Notes: generated from the sequence alone by a model not told the origin. A DNA stretch of 52,161 nucleotides from Bacillus sp. UNC41MFS5 (GCF_000686805.1 NZ_JMLP01000026.1:1-52161), one strand, 5' to 3'. Shown: positions 11,008-19,790, numbered from the stretch's first letter. Program-made: numbers and translations.

Positions 11008-11124
11008 CTCTTACCTCCTCCCACGATAGACAAACTATAGTAAATGGTATCATAGAAAATCTTACAAATTCAAGAAATTACACTTTGATAGGACTTACTA
11101 TCTCCAAGTTAACGGTAAGGTCGC

Positions 11125-11670
11125 TTAGAGATTATTTGTGTATACTTCAGGTTTTAATACGCCAATGTATGGAAGGTTTCGATATTTTTCTATATAATCC
11201 AAGCCATAACCGACAACAAATGCATCTGGCACAATAAAACCAACATAATCCGCTTGAATTGCACTTTTTCTGCCTGTTGGTTTATCAAGCAGTGTCACAA
11301 TCTTAATGGATTTTGCTTTCCGATATTTAAACAAGTCAACCAAATAGCTAAGCGTTAAACCGCTATCGATAATATCTTCGATAATAAGAATGTCTCTTCC
11401 TTCTACAGATGTATCTAAATCCTTAATAATTTTTACTTCTCCTGAAGAAACAAGTCCGGTTCCATAACTCGATACATCCATAAAATCCATTTCTAGATAG
11501 CAATCCATCCGTTTTAATAAATCACCCATAAACGGCATCGCACCTTTTAACACCCCAATAGCAAGCGGGAATTTATCTTGGTACTCTTCCGTTAATTCTG
11601 CAGCTAGATTCCTGATTTTATCTTGAATCTCTTCCTCTGATACTAACACTTTTTCAATATCCTGTTTCAT
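11125..11670 (-). CDS. hprT: Hypoxanthine-guanine phosphoribosyltransferase
   Basis: Purine salvage: hypoxanthine or guanine plus PRPP to IMP or GMP. The PRPP-binding loop [17 protein letters not shown] near residue 95 and the base-binding segment near [21 protein letters not shown] are intact; 181 residues is typical. Start has GGAGG 9 nt upstream. It lies 24 nt after tilS, as in B. subtilis, where TilS and HprT were described as acting together in ftsH regulation; only the synteny is seen here. Confidence 0.96.
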   Translation of the reverse strand: MKQDIEKVLVSEEEIQDKIRNLAAELTEEYQDKFPLAIGVLKGAMPFMGDLLKRMDCYLEMDFMDVSSYGTGLVSSGEVKIIKDLDTSVEGRDILIIEDIIDSGLTLSYLVDLFKYRKAKSIKIVTLLDKPTGRKSAIQADYVGFIVPDAFVVGYGLDYIEKYRNLPYIGVLKPEVYTNNL

Positions 11671-11694
11671 CTAAATGTGCCTCCTAGAAGATCC

Positions 11695-13080
11695 CTACTT
11701 TTGATATGTGAATAGTATATATTGTTTAGCTTTGCAATCTATACCTTCAAATGAAGACTTTTTTATACCTGGCAGCCAAATAATATTACCTTCTTTGTCA
11801 GTTAGTACTGGCCACATATTACGTTCCTGCATAGGTACTTTTTGATCAATAAATATGGATTTTAATTTTTTTGAACCATTCAATCCCTTAATCGTCATTC
11901 GATCGCCAATTTTTCTAGAACGAATAATAATTGGCCACTTTATCGTGCCGACACTAAACAAAGCAGTGTTTACATCTGCATCCAGAATTTCCTCCGTTAC
12001 ATATTTGCAATTAATTTTCCCGCCATTCGGCAAGTTTATCACACCCGGTTCGTTCAATTCATAATGATAGGACGGTGCCTCATTCGATTGAAATTGGAAT
12101 GTAAGGGAGTAATAGGAACGGATAACTTTTAAACCATTAGGAAAATCAAGCTTACCTGATGGCAGAGAATGCTGAATTAACAAAAATACTTGATCGATAT
12201 GTACAGCAGATAAAGAAGTTGGTTTTTCTTTGTAAAGATAGTTTAATATTAGTTGAATCCCTCTCCTTTGTAAAGGTAAAGGCACTTCAAGAAACCGGTA
12301 AATGTCAATGGTAATTTTGCACTCTTCCTTTTTTGTCATTACTGTATTCATTTGCTGAACAGTTAATTCCTGAAGAAAGATTTCATCGTTGGTTAATTCC
12401 TCACTAAACCGTTGAAAATGTTCATGGACATGCGGGTTTTCTTTTTTTAAAAAGGGAATCACTTCTTTACGAAACCGATTTCTGCTATAAATTCCTTTTT
12501 CATTACTTGGATCTATTCTTGGGCTAAGGTGATGCCTTTGACAATAATCCTCTATGTCAGCTCTTTCTAACCCTAGGAACGGACGAAAAATTGTGCCGCT
12601 GTAAAATGGGCGGATAAATGGAATGCCTGCACGAGCAAGCCCCGTACTGCCCCTTGTTACTCTCATTAACATTGTTTCCATTTGATCATCGCCATGATGT
12701 GCCAGCGCTAAAAATGGATACTGATACTTTTCCATAATCTTTAAAAAAAACTCATACCTCGCATCGCGTGCCGCAATTTGCGAACTTTTCCCTGTTAATT
12801 CTATGATTTCCGGAACATTGACCCGAGTCATTTCAAAGGGCAAGCTATTCTGTTCACAAAATTTTTGAACAAAAATCGCATCCTCATATGACTCCTGACC
12901 ACGAAACATATGGTCTACATGGGCAACAATAAGGAGCATATTTTGCTTCTCTTTTTCCGCAAGCAGATAGTGCAGCAGCGCTAACGAATCCGGACCTCCT
13001 GAAACACCAATGACAATTTTTTTCGAAGTTAAGCTAAATGCCTGGTGATGAAGAAAGGTCTTGACCTTTGTTTCCAACAT
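11695..13080 (-). CDS. tilS: tRNA(Ile)-lysidine synthetase
   Basis: Converts the wobble cytidine of tRNA-Ile(CAU) to lysidine, using ATP and lysine, so that it reads AUA; essential. The N-terminal PP-loop SGGPDSLALLHYLL near residue 26, the HVDHMFRG and AHHGDDQMETMLMRVTRG segments and IPFIRPF mark the catalytic domain. A substrate-binding region and C-terminal TilS domain (RKIGDRMTIKGLNGSKKLKSIF) follow. Length 461 is normal. The 190-nt gap before it toward yabT is very AT-rich; I see only a weak possible promoter there (TTGTAA-17-TTTATT). Confidence 0.95.
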   Translation of the reverse strand: MLETKVKTFLHHQAFSLTSKKIVIGVSGGPDSLALLHYLLAEKEKQNMLLIVAHVDHMFRGQESYEDAIFVQKFCEQNSLPFEMTRVNVPEIIELTGKSSQIAARDARYEFFLKIMEKYQYPFLALAHHGDDQMETMLMRVTRGSTGLARAGIPFIRPFYSGTIFRPFLGLERADIEDYCQRHHLSPRIDPSNEKGIYSRNRFRKEVIPFLKKENPHVHEHFQRFSEELTNDEIFLQELTVQQMNTVMTKKEECKITIDIYRFLEVPLPLQRRGIQLILNYLYKEKPTSLSAVHIDQVFLLIQHSLPSGKLDFPNGLKVIRSYYSLTFQFQSNEAPSYHYELNEPGVINLPNGGKINCKYVTEEILDADVNTALFSVGTIKWPIIIRSRKIGDRMTIKGLNGSKKLKSIFIDQKVPMQERNMWPVLTDKEGNIIWLPGIKKSSFEGIDCKAKQYILFTYQK

Positions 13081-13270
13081 AATATTGCACTCTTCCTTAA
13101 AACAAAGTTTAGAACCTTTAAATAGTAAGAATAACCTTAGTCTACCACTTTTAAGAATAAAGTATCAAAGCATTGATATTACAAATAGCCTAGAAATTTT
13201 TCCTATTCATTTATTGAAATCTCCACGTATTAAATGTTATACGAATGACTTAACAAATAGTTTCAAACAT

Positions 13271-14281
13271 TTATAGTAATTTATTAAATGTATACCATGC
13301 GTATAACAGGCCTAACACAATAGCGATTAACCAGAATTCCATCCAACCGCTTTTTTTCTTCTTTTTACGGTAGTGCTGCCTTGTCATTGACTTGCTTCCA
13401 ATAGAACCCGGGTGTTTTTGTGCTGGTTTGCTCGTCCCGCCAGACTTTACGGGAACTGGATCAGGATTTTTTTTATCAATCATCAGATCTAATAGGTCTG
13501 ATCTCATTTGTTTCGCGCTGCTATATTGGCCTTGAAGTGCTTTTAGGATGACCTTTTCCCAAGCAATTAACTCAGGTTTCTGACGAATTGCTTCCCTTAA
13601 TTGCTCGATTCCCCCCGTCGTTTTCGTTAAGCGTTTGGGATAGGCAGTGTTGATCATAATCATGGCCACTGCAAACAAGTCATACGAAGGTTCGGCCTTC
13701 CTTGACCCCAGCCCCCAATAGCCGCGATCATAAAACTCAGTAAACTCCTTAATAGCTCTCCCCTGAATGGTGGTGCCGCCCACATCAATGCACCTTATTT
13801 TCGGGGGTGGTCCGGTGACAATTAAATTTTCTGGCTTAAGGTCGCCAAATACCCAGCCGTTTTCATGTAGCTTGTCTAAATCATTTAACAGCTGCAAAAA
13901 TAACACACTCGTCCACGATTTTCCCTTTTGTTGCAAAAACGATAAGAAGTCAGGGCCGTCGATGTATTCCATGACATAAAAGGAAATCCGTCCTTGATTA
14001 CTTTGCCAATCATCGACATCAAGCAAAGAAGGCCCAAGGGTTGGGGTTCCCTGGACCTTTGCTAAGGATTTTAAAACATTTACCTCAGAGGTAATCGACA
14101 TACCATTGTCACTCATTTTCAACGCTACTTGAGTGTTATTATGCTTGGCAAGGTAGACCACCCCGTTTGCTCCAAATCCAAGTTCCCTTATAATCGTGTA
14201 CTTGTTCAAATGCCATTTCCCTGAAATGACTGTTCCTGGGCTTACCTTACATTGACTCTTCAAAGTATGATTCATCATCAC
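13271..14281 (-). CDS. yabT: Serine/threonine protein kinase with C-terminal membrane anchor (YabT/PrkD-like)
   Basis: A Hanks-type kinase fold in 336 residues. It has a glycine-rich loop ELGFGANGVVYLA near residue 34, the ATP lysine in QVALKMS, a catalytic loop FGDLKPENLIV near 145, a metal-binding segment IDVGGTT, and a basic linker followed by one C-terminal TM helix (about 315-333) as a tail anchor. The usual HRD and DFG are altered to FGD and DVG, but the key aspartates and DLKPEN remain, so activity is plausible. The B. subtilis homologue acts in early sporulation and is stimulated by DNA. Start GTG overlaps yabS by 35 nt; ATG codons follow directly at codons 2 and 3. Confidence 0.88.
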   Translation of the reverse strand: MMMNHTLKSQCKVSPGTVISGKWHLNKYTIIRELGFGANGVVYLAKHNNTQVALKMSDNGMSITSEVNVLKSLAKVQGTPTLGPSLLDVDDWQSNQGRISFYVMEYIDGPDFLSFLQQKGKSWTSVLFLQLLNDLDKLHENGWVFGDLKPENLIVTGPPPKIRCIDVGGTTIQGRAIKEFTEFYDRGYWGLGSRKAEPSYDLFAVAMIMINTAYPKRLTKTTGGIEQLREAIRQKPELIAWEKVILKALQGQYSSAKQMRSDLLDLMIDKKNPDPVPVKSGGTSKPAQKHPGSIGSKSMTRQHYRKKKKKSGWMEFWLIAIVLGLLYAWYTFNKLL

Positions 14282-14984
14282 GTGAAAGAAGGCTCCTTAA
14301 GGATTGTTTTTGATCAAACGAGGATAGCGCTGTCCGTAACGCTGGTCCTGTCGGGGTTATTCCTCCCGTAGACAGTTGGGAAAATACACTTGTCAATGTT
14401 TGCAGCTTCGGTGTCCAATCCAGCAACTTTTCGACATCTTTCTTTTTCCCGGGAAATACGTAAACTGAAAATTGATTATCACCTGTACGGGCGTTCAAGC
14501 TTAGAGAGAGGTCAAGGAGTGCTTCTTTTACTGTCGGCAGCTTGTGTTTCATACTCGCACTTGTGTCGACAAGAATCAACACCTCTAATTCGACAGTTTC
14601 TCCTAATTCATCCACAACCTCCATTACTTCGCCGCGTTTTTCAGGCGGGAGATCTTCCATGGTTTGTGACCGACCCAAAATTTGCTGTAATTCTCTGTTT
14701 ACAACTCCTTGTATCGTCTGATTCATGGCCTTGCGGGTAACCATTTGTACGGTTTGCGATAATTGCTGGGCATAGACAATCTGACTGACTCCCCCGCCTG
14801 ACATGGCAATCCCATCAATTTCGGTCATCCCTTTTTCATCAATGGTATCCTGCTCCATCACTCCAATAACATTAACAGTGATTCCTTGTTCCCTGGCGAG
14901 TGCAGCCATGGCAATTGGATCGTCACCTTGATTGGAGCACCCATCAGTAATAAGTAGAATTTGGCGAATCTTCCCTGTATACAT
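14247..14984 (-). CDS. yabS: VWA-domain protein YabS
   Basis: A 245-residue cytoplasmic protein with two von Willebrand factor A-like halves. The first begins QILLITDGCSNQGDD and the second ELEVLILVDTSASMKHKLP near residue 130, which supplies a DxSxS metal-ion-dependent adhesion site. It lies between spoIIE and yabT as in B. subtilis, and its reading frame runs 35 nt into yabT, suggesting that the VWA protein and the kinase are made together. Function unknown; a role with the adjacent sporulation kinase is inferred. Start has GGGAGAAGG close upstream. Confidence 0.85.
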   Translation of the reverse strand: MYTGKIRQILLITDGCSNQGDDPIAMAALAREQGITVNVIGVMEQDTIDEKGMTEIDGIAMSGGGVSQIVYAQQLSQTVQMVTRKAMNQTIQGVVNRELQQILGRSQTMEDLPPEKRGEVMEVVDELGETVELEVLILVDTSASMKHKLPTVKEALLDLSLSLNARTGDNQFSVYVFPGKKKDVEKLLDWTPKLQTLTSVFSQLSTGGITPTGPALRTALSSFDQKQSLRSLLSRDDESYFEESM

Positions 14985-15079
14985 AACCTTCTCCCTCCAC
15001 TACATGTATTGGTACCATTTTCGACGGGAAGAAGGTGATTTATACATATTTTAATAGAAGACTGAGTAAAATAACTTGT

Positions 15080-17557
15080 TTAGGCTTGTCGTTTTAATTT
15101 TTGCACAGGAATTGACGCCCATTTCGGTGTATTATGTTTTATTTTTGCAACGGTCACCGTCATATCATCATGGATAATTTCTGATCGCGACCGAATGACT
15201 TCCTCAAGGATTAAATCTGCTACTTCTTGCGGGTCATCTGTCTCTAATCCTTGTAGTTTCCGCTTCATCCATAAATCATAGTTCTCTACATGCAAGGGTC
15301 CTTCAAATACCCCATCACTCATCATGATAAGTAAGTCGCCAGCCTTTAATTGCTCGCTTACCACGTCCACTTCAAATTCCTGAATCATCCCAATCGGCAA
15401 ATTGCTGGCTTGGATTTTAATAATCTTATTTCCTCTCTTTATAAAGCTTGGTGTGGAACCAATCTTAAGGAACTTCGCAGATGCATTTTGCAAATCAATC
15501 ATGGCTAAATCTAATGTAGAAAAAATTTCATCTGTTGTCCGGAGCGAAAGGATGGAATTAACAGATTTAATTGCCACCTTTTCCTCAATGCCCGATTGGA
15601 GGATCTTTTGCAAAAGAAGCAACGTTTCTTTACTCTCGTAATGTGCCCTTTCTCCATTTCCCATCCCATCGCTGATGGCAATCGCATATTTACCAAATCC
15701 GAGTTCAATCGTCGAATAGCTATCGCCTGAAACAAGGCCGCCATCCTTTGCTGCATGAGACACACCTGTTTCCACCGTATATGCCTTTGACGACCTGAAC
15801 GTCACATGACAAAAGTCATTTGGAACAGTTGCACATTCTTCCAGTTTGACAACAATCGTCTCACCAAGAATGTCTGATAGCATCGGCGCAATTAACTTTT
15901 CACATTCACCATGGCCATTGCAAAATGGCAAGGACATTTCAATATCGACATTTCCTTGTTCAAGACTATATATTTCCACCTGCTCTATATGAATACCGAA
16001 CGATTGCATCGCCTCCATAATTTGCTCTTCCTGTTTGTGATGATTTTCTCTTTCCCGCTGAATCTCCTTTGCAAAATTCTCCATTACTTCTGACACACCT
16101 AACAATTGGTCAGCAACCAGCTTACGACTCTCTTGAACCTGTCTTTTTAGCTTTTGGTTAGCTTGGAAAAAGGTTAATTCCTGGCCAATTGATTCATAGA
16201 CTCTTTTGGAACGTGTACAAATTTTTTCCCACTCCCTTGCTAGTTTAGAAGAAATATTTCCATCGTTTTGATCCATTTCATGAATAATCTCTTCCATATA
16301 AGCATAGGTTGTATTAAAATTGCTCGCCCAACATTGATCCTTCTTAAAGCAGGTTTGGCAGGTTTTTTCGGTCACGTTGCTCATAAAGTAATCCATTTCC
16401 CGCGCATGTTCGTCTTCCCTTGGCTGAACTTCCATTTGTGAAAAGCTTTTGGACAAGGCATGGAAGACATTAGAGAATTGTGATACCCGCTGCGCGGTGA
16501 CGTCGCGCATCTTCCGCATATATTTTTGTTGTTCAGCAGTGTATTCCGGTGTACCAGGGATATACTTCGCCAATCTTGAAGTTAATACTTGAGGTGTAAG
16601 CAGGAATAAGAAAACGGCCGCCGAGGTTTCCAAAACGGTCATCAGAATTGACCCATCACCGCCTTCCCCATACATGCCAATGAGGAGTGTGGCAATATAT
16701 AAACCAATCGAAACACCTATTTTCTTACCTTCCTTCATTAGGCCGCCCAGAACACCTGAAAAAGCTAGTAGACTCATATGATAAAAACTGGAAACACTTG
16801 CAAGGCTAAAAATTAACCCCGTGACGACCCCAACAGTGGAGCCGACAGTTGCTCCAGCAATAAATGAAAATACTAACACTAAATATCTCGACAAGATATG
16901 TTCCACCGATAAATCATATACCTTCCAGCCGATTGTCCCTGTCATGATGGAAGCGAGCATGATAATCAAACAGACGATTTCTTCTGTCTTTAACAATTGT
17001 CTTCGTTTGTTAAAGGTCAACAATGGAATACTTTGTAAAAAGATTAGCGTTAATATAAAAGCAAGACTTGTTTGTACCCCGACCATCATGAAATCATATA
17101 GTGTCAATTGTGTCGAAAGGATAAAGGCTTCAGCTAGTTTCCCCAGCCCAAGCACAATACCGACAAAAAACGGAGCTGCCTTCAACTCATTTCTTAGCCA
17201 TTTCTTGCTAATACGGAAAACAACGATAAAACATAGGGTAATGATAAAGGTACTGGCAGCATTTGATAATGAAATGGTCACTGCTCCAATAACCAGTCCG
17301 ATCAAGGCAAGCGGTGCCCGATCTCGTTTAATTAAATAAACAGAAGCAAAAAAGGGAAGGCAAAAAGGGGTTAGTTTCGCCAAAATCAAGGCCCGTCCAA
17401 GCAAAAAACCAACCAATAACAGCAAGAACCCTTTTTTTATGAAAAAGGACTCCAGCATTAGTTGAATTTTTTTCAATCCACTCTGCAAAGCCCATTTGGA
17501 TGGCTGAAGATTAACTTCACTGACGGGTTCTATGAAACTAGCATTTGTCTTTTCCAT
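15080..17557 (-). CDS. spoIIE: Stage II sporulation protein E (PP2C phosphatase)
   Basis: Membrane phosphatase that dephosphorylates SpoIIAA at the polar septum, releasing sigma-F in the forespore; it also binds FtsZ. About ten TM helices occupy roughly residues 40-330, followed by a central regulatory region containing a cysteine cluster (CQTCFKKDQCW). A C-terminal PP2C-type domain has the metal-binding motif ISDGMGNGERAHYES near 610 and MMSDGVFEGP near 745. At 825 residues it is full length compared with B. subtilis (827). Start has a GGGAGTG site. It is preceded by a promoter with the unusual 21-nt spacer known for spoIIE. Confidence 0.97.
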   Translation of the reverse strand: MEKTNASFIEPVSEVNLQPSKWALQSGLKKIQLMLESFFIKKGFLLLLVGFLLGRALILAKLTPFCLPFFASVYLIKRDRAPLALIGLVIGAVTISLSNAASTFIITLCFIVVFRISKKWLRNELKAAPFFVGIVLGLGKLAEAFILSTQLTLYDFMMVGVQTSLAFILTLIFLQSIPLLTFNKRRQLLKTEEIVCLIIMLASIMTGTIGWKVYDLSVEHILSRYLVLVFSFIAGATVGSTVGVVTGLIFSLASVSSFYHMSLLAFSGVLGGLMKEGKKIGVSIGLYIATLLIGMYGEGGDGSILMTVLETSAAVFLFLLTPQVLTSRLAKYIPGTPEYTAEQQKYMRKMRDVTAQRVSQFSNVFHALSKSFSQMEVQPREDEHAREMDYFMSNVTEKTCQTCFKKDQCWASNFNTTYAYMEEIIHEMDQNDGNISSKLAREWEKICTRSKRVYESIGQELTFFQANQKLKRQVQESRKLVADQLLGVSEVMENFAKEIQRERENHHKQEEQIMEAMQSFGIHIEQVEIYSLEQGNVDIEMSLPFCNGHGECEKLIAPMLSDILGETIVVKLEECATVPNDFCHVTFRSSKAYTVETGVSHAAKDGGLVSGDSYSTIELGFGKYAIAISDGMGNGERAHYESKETLLLLQKILQSGIEEKVAIKSVNSILSLRTTDEIFSTLDLAMIDLQNASAKFLKIGSTPSFIKRGNKIIKIQASNLPIGMIQEFEVDVVSEQLKAGDLLIMMSDGVFEGPLHVENYDLWMKRKLQGLETDDPQEVADLILEEVIRSRSEIIHDDMTVTVAKIKHNTPKWASIPVQKLKRQA

Positions 17558-17591
17558 AAATCACACTCCCTATTCTTTCATTGTTCAGATA

Positions 17592-17624
17592 ATTATAAAA
17601 TTAATAGACTTAGAAGTTTGTCAA
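17592..17624 (-). promoter_or_regulatory. spoIIE promoter with 21-nt spacer
   Basis: Minus strand consensus TTGACA and TATAAT separated by 21 nt rather than 17. B. subtilis spoIIE is known for just such a long spacer, used by sigma-A RNA polymerase only with Spo0A~P. The spacing was counted directly. Confidence 0.8.
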
Positions 17625-17649
17625 ATTAGTGAACAAGCAAAAAAAATCG

Positions 17650-17656
17650 TTCGACG
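17650..17656 (-). promoter_or_regulatory. Probable Spo0A box upstream of spoIIE
   Basis: CGTCGAA on the minus strand differs by one base from the 0A box TGTCGAA, and lies 25 nt upstream of the -35 element of the spoIIE promoter. Further weak boxes may overlap the -35 (TTTGACAAA). Confidence 0.55.
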
Positions 17657-17715
17657 GTTTTCACTATTATCATTCAAATAATATTAATTAGTGTCGTAGA
17701 GTGTCACCAAAAACA

Positions 17716-17764
17716 GAGGGTGTCAGGCACCATGTGAAAAATTCACATGGTGCCTGACACCCTC
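17716..17764. repeat. Perfect 23-bp palindromic hairpin element
   Basis: Two exactly complementary 23-nt arms (GAGGGTGTCAGGCACCATGTGAA and its complement) are separated by 3 nt. It lies between spoIIE and yabR, in the 316-nt gap. The core GGTGTCAGGCACC is one I associate with dispersed palindromes in Bacillaceae genomes. A TTTTT follows the arm on the minus strand, so weak terminator activity is possible, but a separate better terminator lies just upstream for yabR. Confidence 0.85.
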
Positions 17765-17787
17765 ATTTCGTTTTCAATTTAAAGATA

Positions 17788-17819
17788 CAAAAAAGACAGG
17801 TCATTTCGACCTGTCTTCA
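17788..17819 (-). terminator. Terminator after yabR
   Basis: Stem AAGACAGGTC / GACCTGTCTT with a 5-nt loop, followed by TTTT in the minus-strand transcript, about 55 nt after the yabR stop. Confidence 0.85.
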
Positions 17820-17873
17820 AATATAGATATGAAGTGACTCTACTCTTTATCCGATTAAAAGTTTAGCAGCAAG

Positions 17874-18311
17874 TTACCCCCGCTTAGCTCCTCTTCCTCC
17901 ACGTTTGGACTCTGTGTTCCTTTTTAAGGAAGATAAACGATCCTCACTATCTTTTAAAAATTTTGCCATTTTGGTTTCAAAATTTTCCGGCTTAAAATTA
18001 TTACGATCGTTGTTTCTACCCTGACGAGGTCGTTGTGAATTTGAGTTTGAGTGGGATCTTTGCTGTGACTCAGGGCGATCCTTTGCCTTCTTAATCGACA
18101 GTCCAATCTTCCCATCCTTCTCAACATTAATGACTTTTACCTCTACTTGGTCGCCAACCTTTAGATGGTCATTAATATCTTTCACATAATTGTCTGCAAC
18201 CTCACTGATGTGTACGAGTCCTGTTGAGCCCTCAGGCAGCTCCACAAACGCTCCAAAATTAGTAATCCCGGTTACCTTTCCTTGTAACTTGCTGCCTACT
18301 TCAATTGACAT
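17874..18311 (-). CDS. yabR: S1-domain RNA-binding protein YabR
   Basis: A 145-residue protein. One S1 RNA-binding domain fills residues 1-75 (VGSKLQGKVTGITNFGAFVEL, GLVHISEVADNYV, KVGDQVEVKVINVEKDGKIGLSIKKA). A low-complexity basic tail of Ser, Asn, Gln and Arg residues follows, ending KRGGRGAKRG. It resembles the polynucleotide phosphorylase S1 domain and likely binds RNA or ribosomes; the precise role is unknown. Start has GGAGG 10 nt upstream. It is transcribed alone from a strong sigma-A promoter and ended by its own terminator. Confidence 0.9.
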   Translation of the reverse strand: MSIEVGSKLQGKVTGITNFGAFVELPEGSTGLVHISEVADNYVKDINDHLKVGDQVEVKVINVEKDGKIGLSIKKAKDRPESQQRSHSNSNSQRPRQGRNNDRNNFKPENFETKMAKFLKDSEDRLSSLKRNTESKRGGRGAKRG

Positions 18312-18359
18312 AAAAAGAATGTTCCTCCTTAAAAGTATAAAAAATCAATCTTACTCTAT

Positions 18360-18389
18360 ATTATACAAAAAGAAAAAAATCAGTGTCAA
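18360..18389 (-). promoter_or_regulatory. Strong sigma-A promoter of yabR
   Basis: Minus strand perfect TTGACA and TATAAT hexamers with an 18-nt T-rich spacer, about 50 nt before the yabR start. The -35 begins just after the divIC stop. Confidence 0.8.
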
Positions 18390-18406
18390 TATGACTATAA
18401 ATTGGT

Positions 18407-18790
18407 TCATTTACCCTTTTTTTCATCTGGAATATTAAAAATGATTTCACCTTTATTGGAGAAAAAGTACTCTTTTCTTGCTAACTTTGCAATATAATCA
18501 TCATCATTTAATTTAATGATATTTTCATTGAGAATATCTTGCTGCCCTTTTAATTGCTTTAACTCATGATCCAGCTGCTTCTTCTGCGCAATCTTAGCAT
18601 TGAGCTTCGCCGTTTGGGAAATGTTACTGGAAATCATTAAGTAAGAGAGAATGCTCGCAAAAACCAGAAACATTGTCAGCCTTCTTGCTAATAGCTTCTT
18701 TTTCCTAGCTGAAGCAATTTCTGCATATTCTTGCTGCTTTACAAAGGTTGTCTGAATCTTTGATACACTTCTCTTTTGTTCTGCTTCCAT
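18407..18790 (-). CDS. divIC: Cell division protein DivIC
   Basis: Bitopic septal protein that forms a complex with FtsL and DivIB in the divisome. It has a short basic cytoplasmic N-terminus, one TM helix (about residues 37-57), then an extracellular coiled coil (AKLNAKIAQKKQLDHELKQL) and the conserved end EYFFSNKGEIIFNIP. The ATG with AAGGCGGTG 6 nt upstream is chosen, giving 127 residues (B. subtilis 125); a GTG three codons earlier lacks spacing. It closes the run yabP-yabQ-divIC. Confidence 0.94.
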   Translation of the reverse strand: MEAEQKRSVSKIQTTFVKQQEYAEIASARKKKLLARRLTMFLVFASILSYLMISSNISQTAKLNAKIAQKKQLDHELKQLKGQQDILNENIIKLNDDDYIAKLARKEYFFSNKGEIIFNIPDEKKGK

Positions 18791-18803
18791 TTCCCTCACC
18801 GCC

Positions 18804-19436
18804 TTACTCTTTTCGTTTTTTCCATCTATCTATTAACTTAGTAATATAATTCCTGATTCTCTGAAAATTTCCTGCCGTTTTATTATATAACTTCTCGACG
18901 GATTTTTTAATACTTTTCGGCAAAAGTTTCCAAAAAATTAACAGAATCTTTTGCAACGGAACGAAAATAATTTTGACTATTAATAATAAAACTTTACCAA
19001 TAAATTTAACAAGGGTGAAAAGGCCCCTGCCAATCGCAATGATAACCATGATAACCAACTGAATAAGACCAACAATTGGTTTATAGATCAAGAGCTGAAA
19101 GGTCTTTTTTAGGAAGCGGCTGATTGCAATAACAGATTTTATCACAAATTCGAGCAAGCGAAGGTAGATCCCTTTAAATAGACTCTGGTAAGCGGCAAAT
19201 CCACAAATAAGAGCGAGGAAGATATAAAATCTAAGCTCGCCATTATTGACTAAAAACAAGGTATAAAAAATAATCACCGCTTGGATAATCCAAAAGAGTA
19301 AATCATTAAAAAAGACTATCCACTGCTTTCTTTTCGGCCGTTTTAAAAACCGCTGATAGGTATCGAACATGGCACCAAACAACGTGCCCATTCCAATCAT
19401 CGAAAGCAGGGTGAAAAATTGAGTCGAGAGGCTCAT
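18804..19436 (-). CDS. yabQ: Spore cortex membrane protein YabQ
   Basis: A 210-residue integral membrane protein with several hydrophobic segments (about 5-25, 40-60, 68-88, then a long amphipathic hydrophobic region 105-170) and a strongly basic C-terminus. The beginning STQFFTLLSMIGMGTLFGAMFDTYQRF is the YabQ family signature. In B. subtilis YabQ is a mother-cell protein needed for cortex formation. Its ATG overlaps the yabP stop (ATGA, 4 nt), so the two are coupled. Confidence 0.92.
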   Translation of the reverse strand: MSLSTQFFTLLSMIGMGTLFGAMFDTYQRFLKRPKRKQWIVFFNDLLFWIIQAVIIFYTLFLVNNGELRFYIFLALICGFAAYQSLFKGIYLRLLEFVIKSVIAISRFLKKTFQLLIYKPIVGLIQLVIMVIIAIGRGLFTLVKFIGKVLLLIVKIIFVPLQKILLIFWKLLPKSIKKSVEKLYNKTAGNFQRIRNYITKLIDRWKKRKE

Positions 19437-19735
19437 CGGAATAACTTGCTAAAGAATCCTTTAGCTTTCTCCCCGTGCTGTTCATCAAGGTAAACTAAAT
19501 CAAAGATCTTCCCCTTAATTGAAACAAGCCCCTTTTCTACATCTAAATTTTTCATTTGCAGGTTTTGCCCCTTGATGGCTAAAAACCCCATAGATGTTTC
19601 GAGTAAAAACTCCTCATTATCAAAACTTTCTACTTGTTTCACTCCGGTAATATCAAGCAACTTTCGTCCCCTCATGATGACATCATGTTCTGGAACGCTG
19701 CTCTTAGCTGGATTACTCTCATAAAATTGGCTCAT
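19433..19735 (-). CDS. yabP: Sporulation protein YabP
   Basis: A 100-residue YabP/YqfC-family protein from the mother-cell programme; small beta-rich proteins containing GRKLLDITGVKQVESFDNEE and a terminal KGFFSKLFR. The second of two nearby ATG codons is preferred because GTGAGGG stands 6 nt upstream; the first sits directly on the Shine-Dalgarno sequence. That site is part of a 9-bp inverted repeat (19741-19790) that may hide it in mRNA. I could not identify a convincing sigma-E promoter. Confidence 0.9.
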   Translation of the reverse strand: MSQFYESNPAKSSVPEHDVIMRGRKLLDITGVKQVESFDNEEFLLETSMGFLAIKGQNLQMKNLDVEKGLVSIKGKIFDLVYLDEQHGEKAKGFFSKLFR

Positions 19736-19740
19736 TAACA

Positions 19741-19790
19741 TCCCTCACAATCATTTGTACAACCTTTTTGATACATATTTATGTGAGGGA
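19741..19790. repeat. 9-bp inverted repeat covering the yabP ribosome binding site
   Basis: TCCCTCACA and TGTGAGGGA are exact complements 32 nt apart. In the yabP mRNA the downstream arm contains the GTGAGGG ribosome binding site, so pairing would sequester it. Confidence 0.6.

Noticed and set aside
16821..17339. 172-codon plus-strand frame antisense to spoIIE
   Set aside because: Lies opposite the membrane region of spoIIE, no ribosome binding site or promoter.
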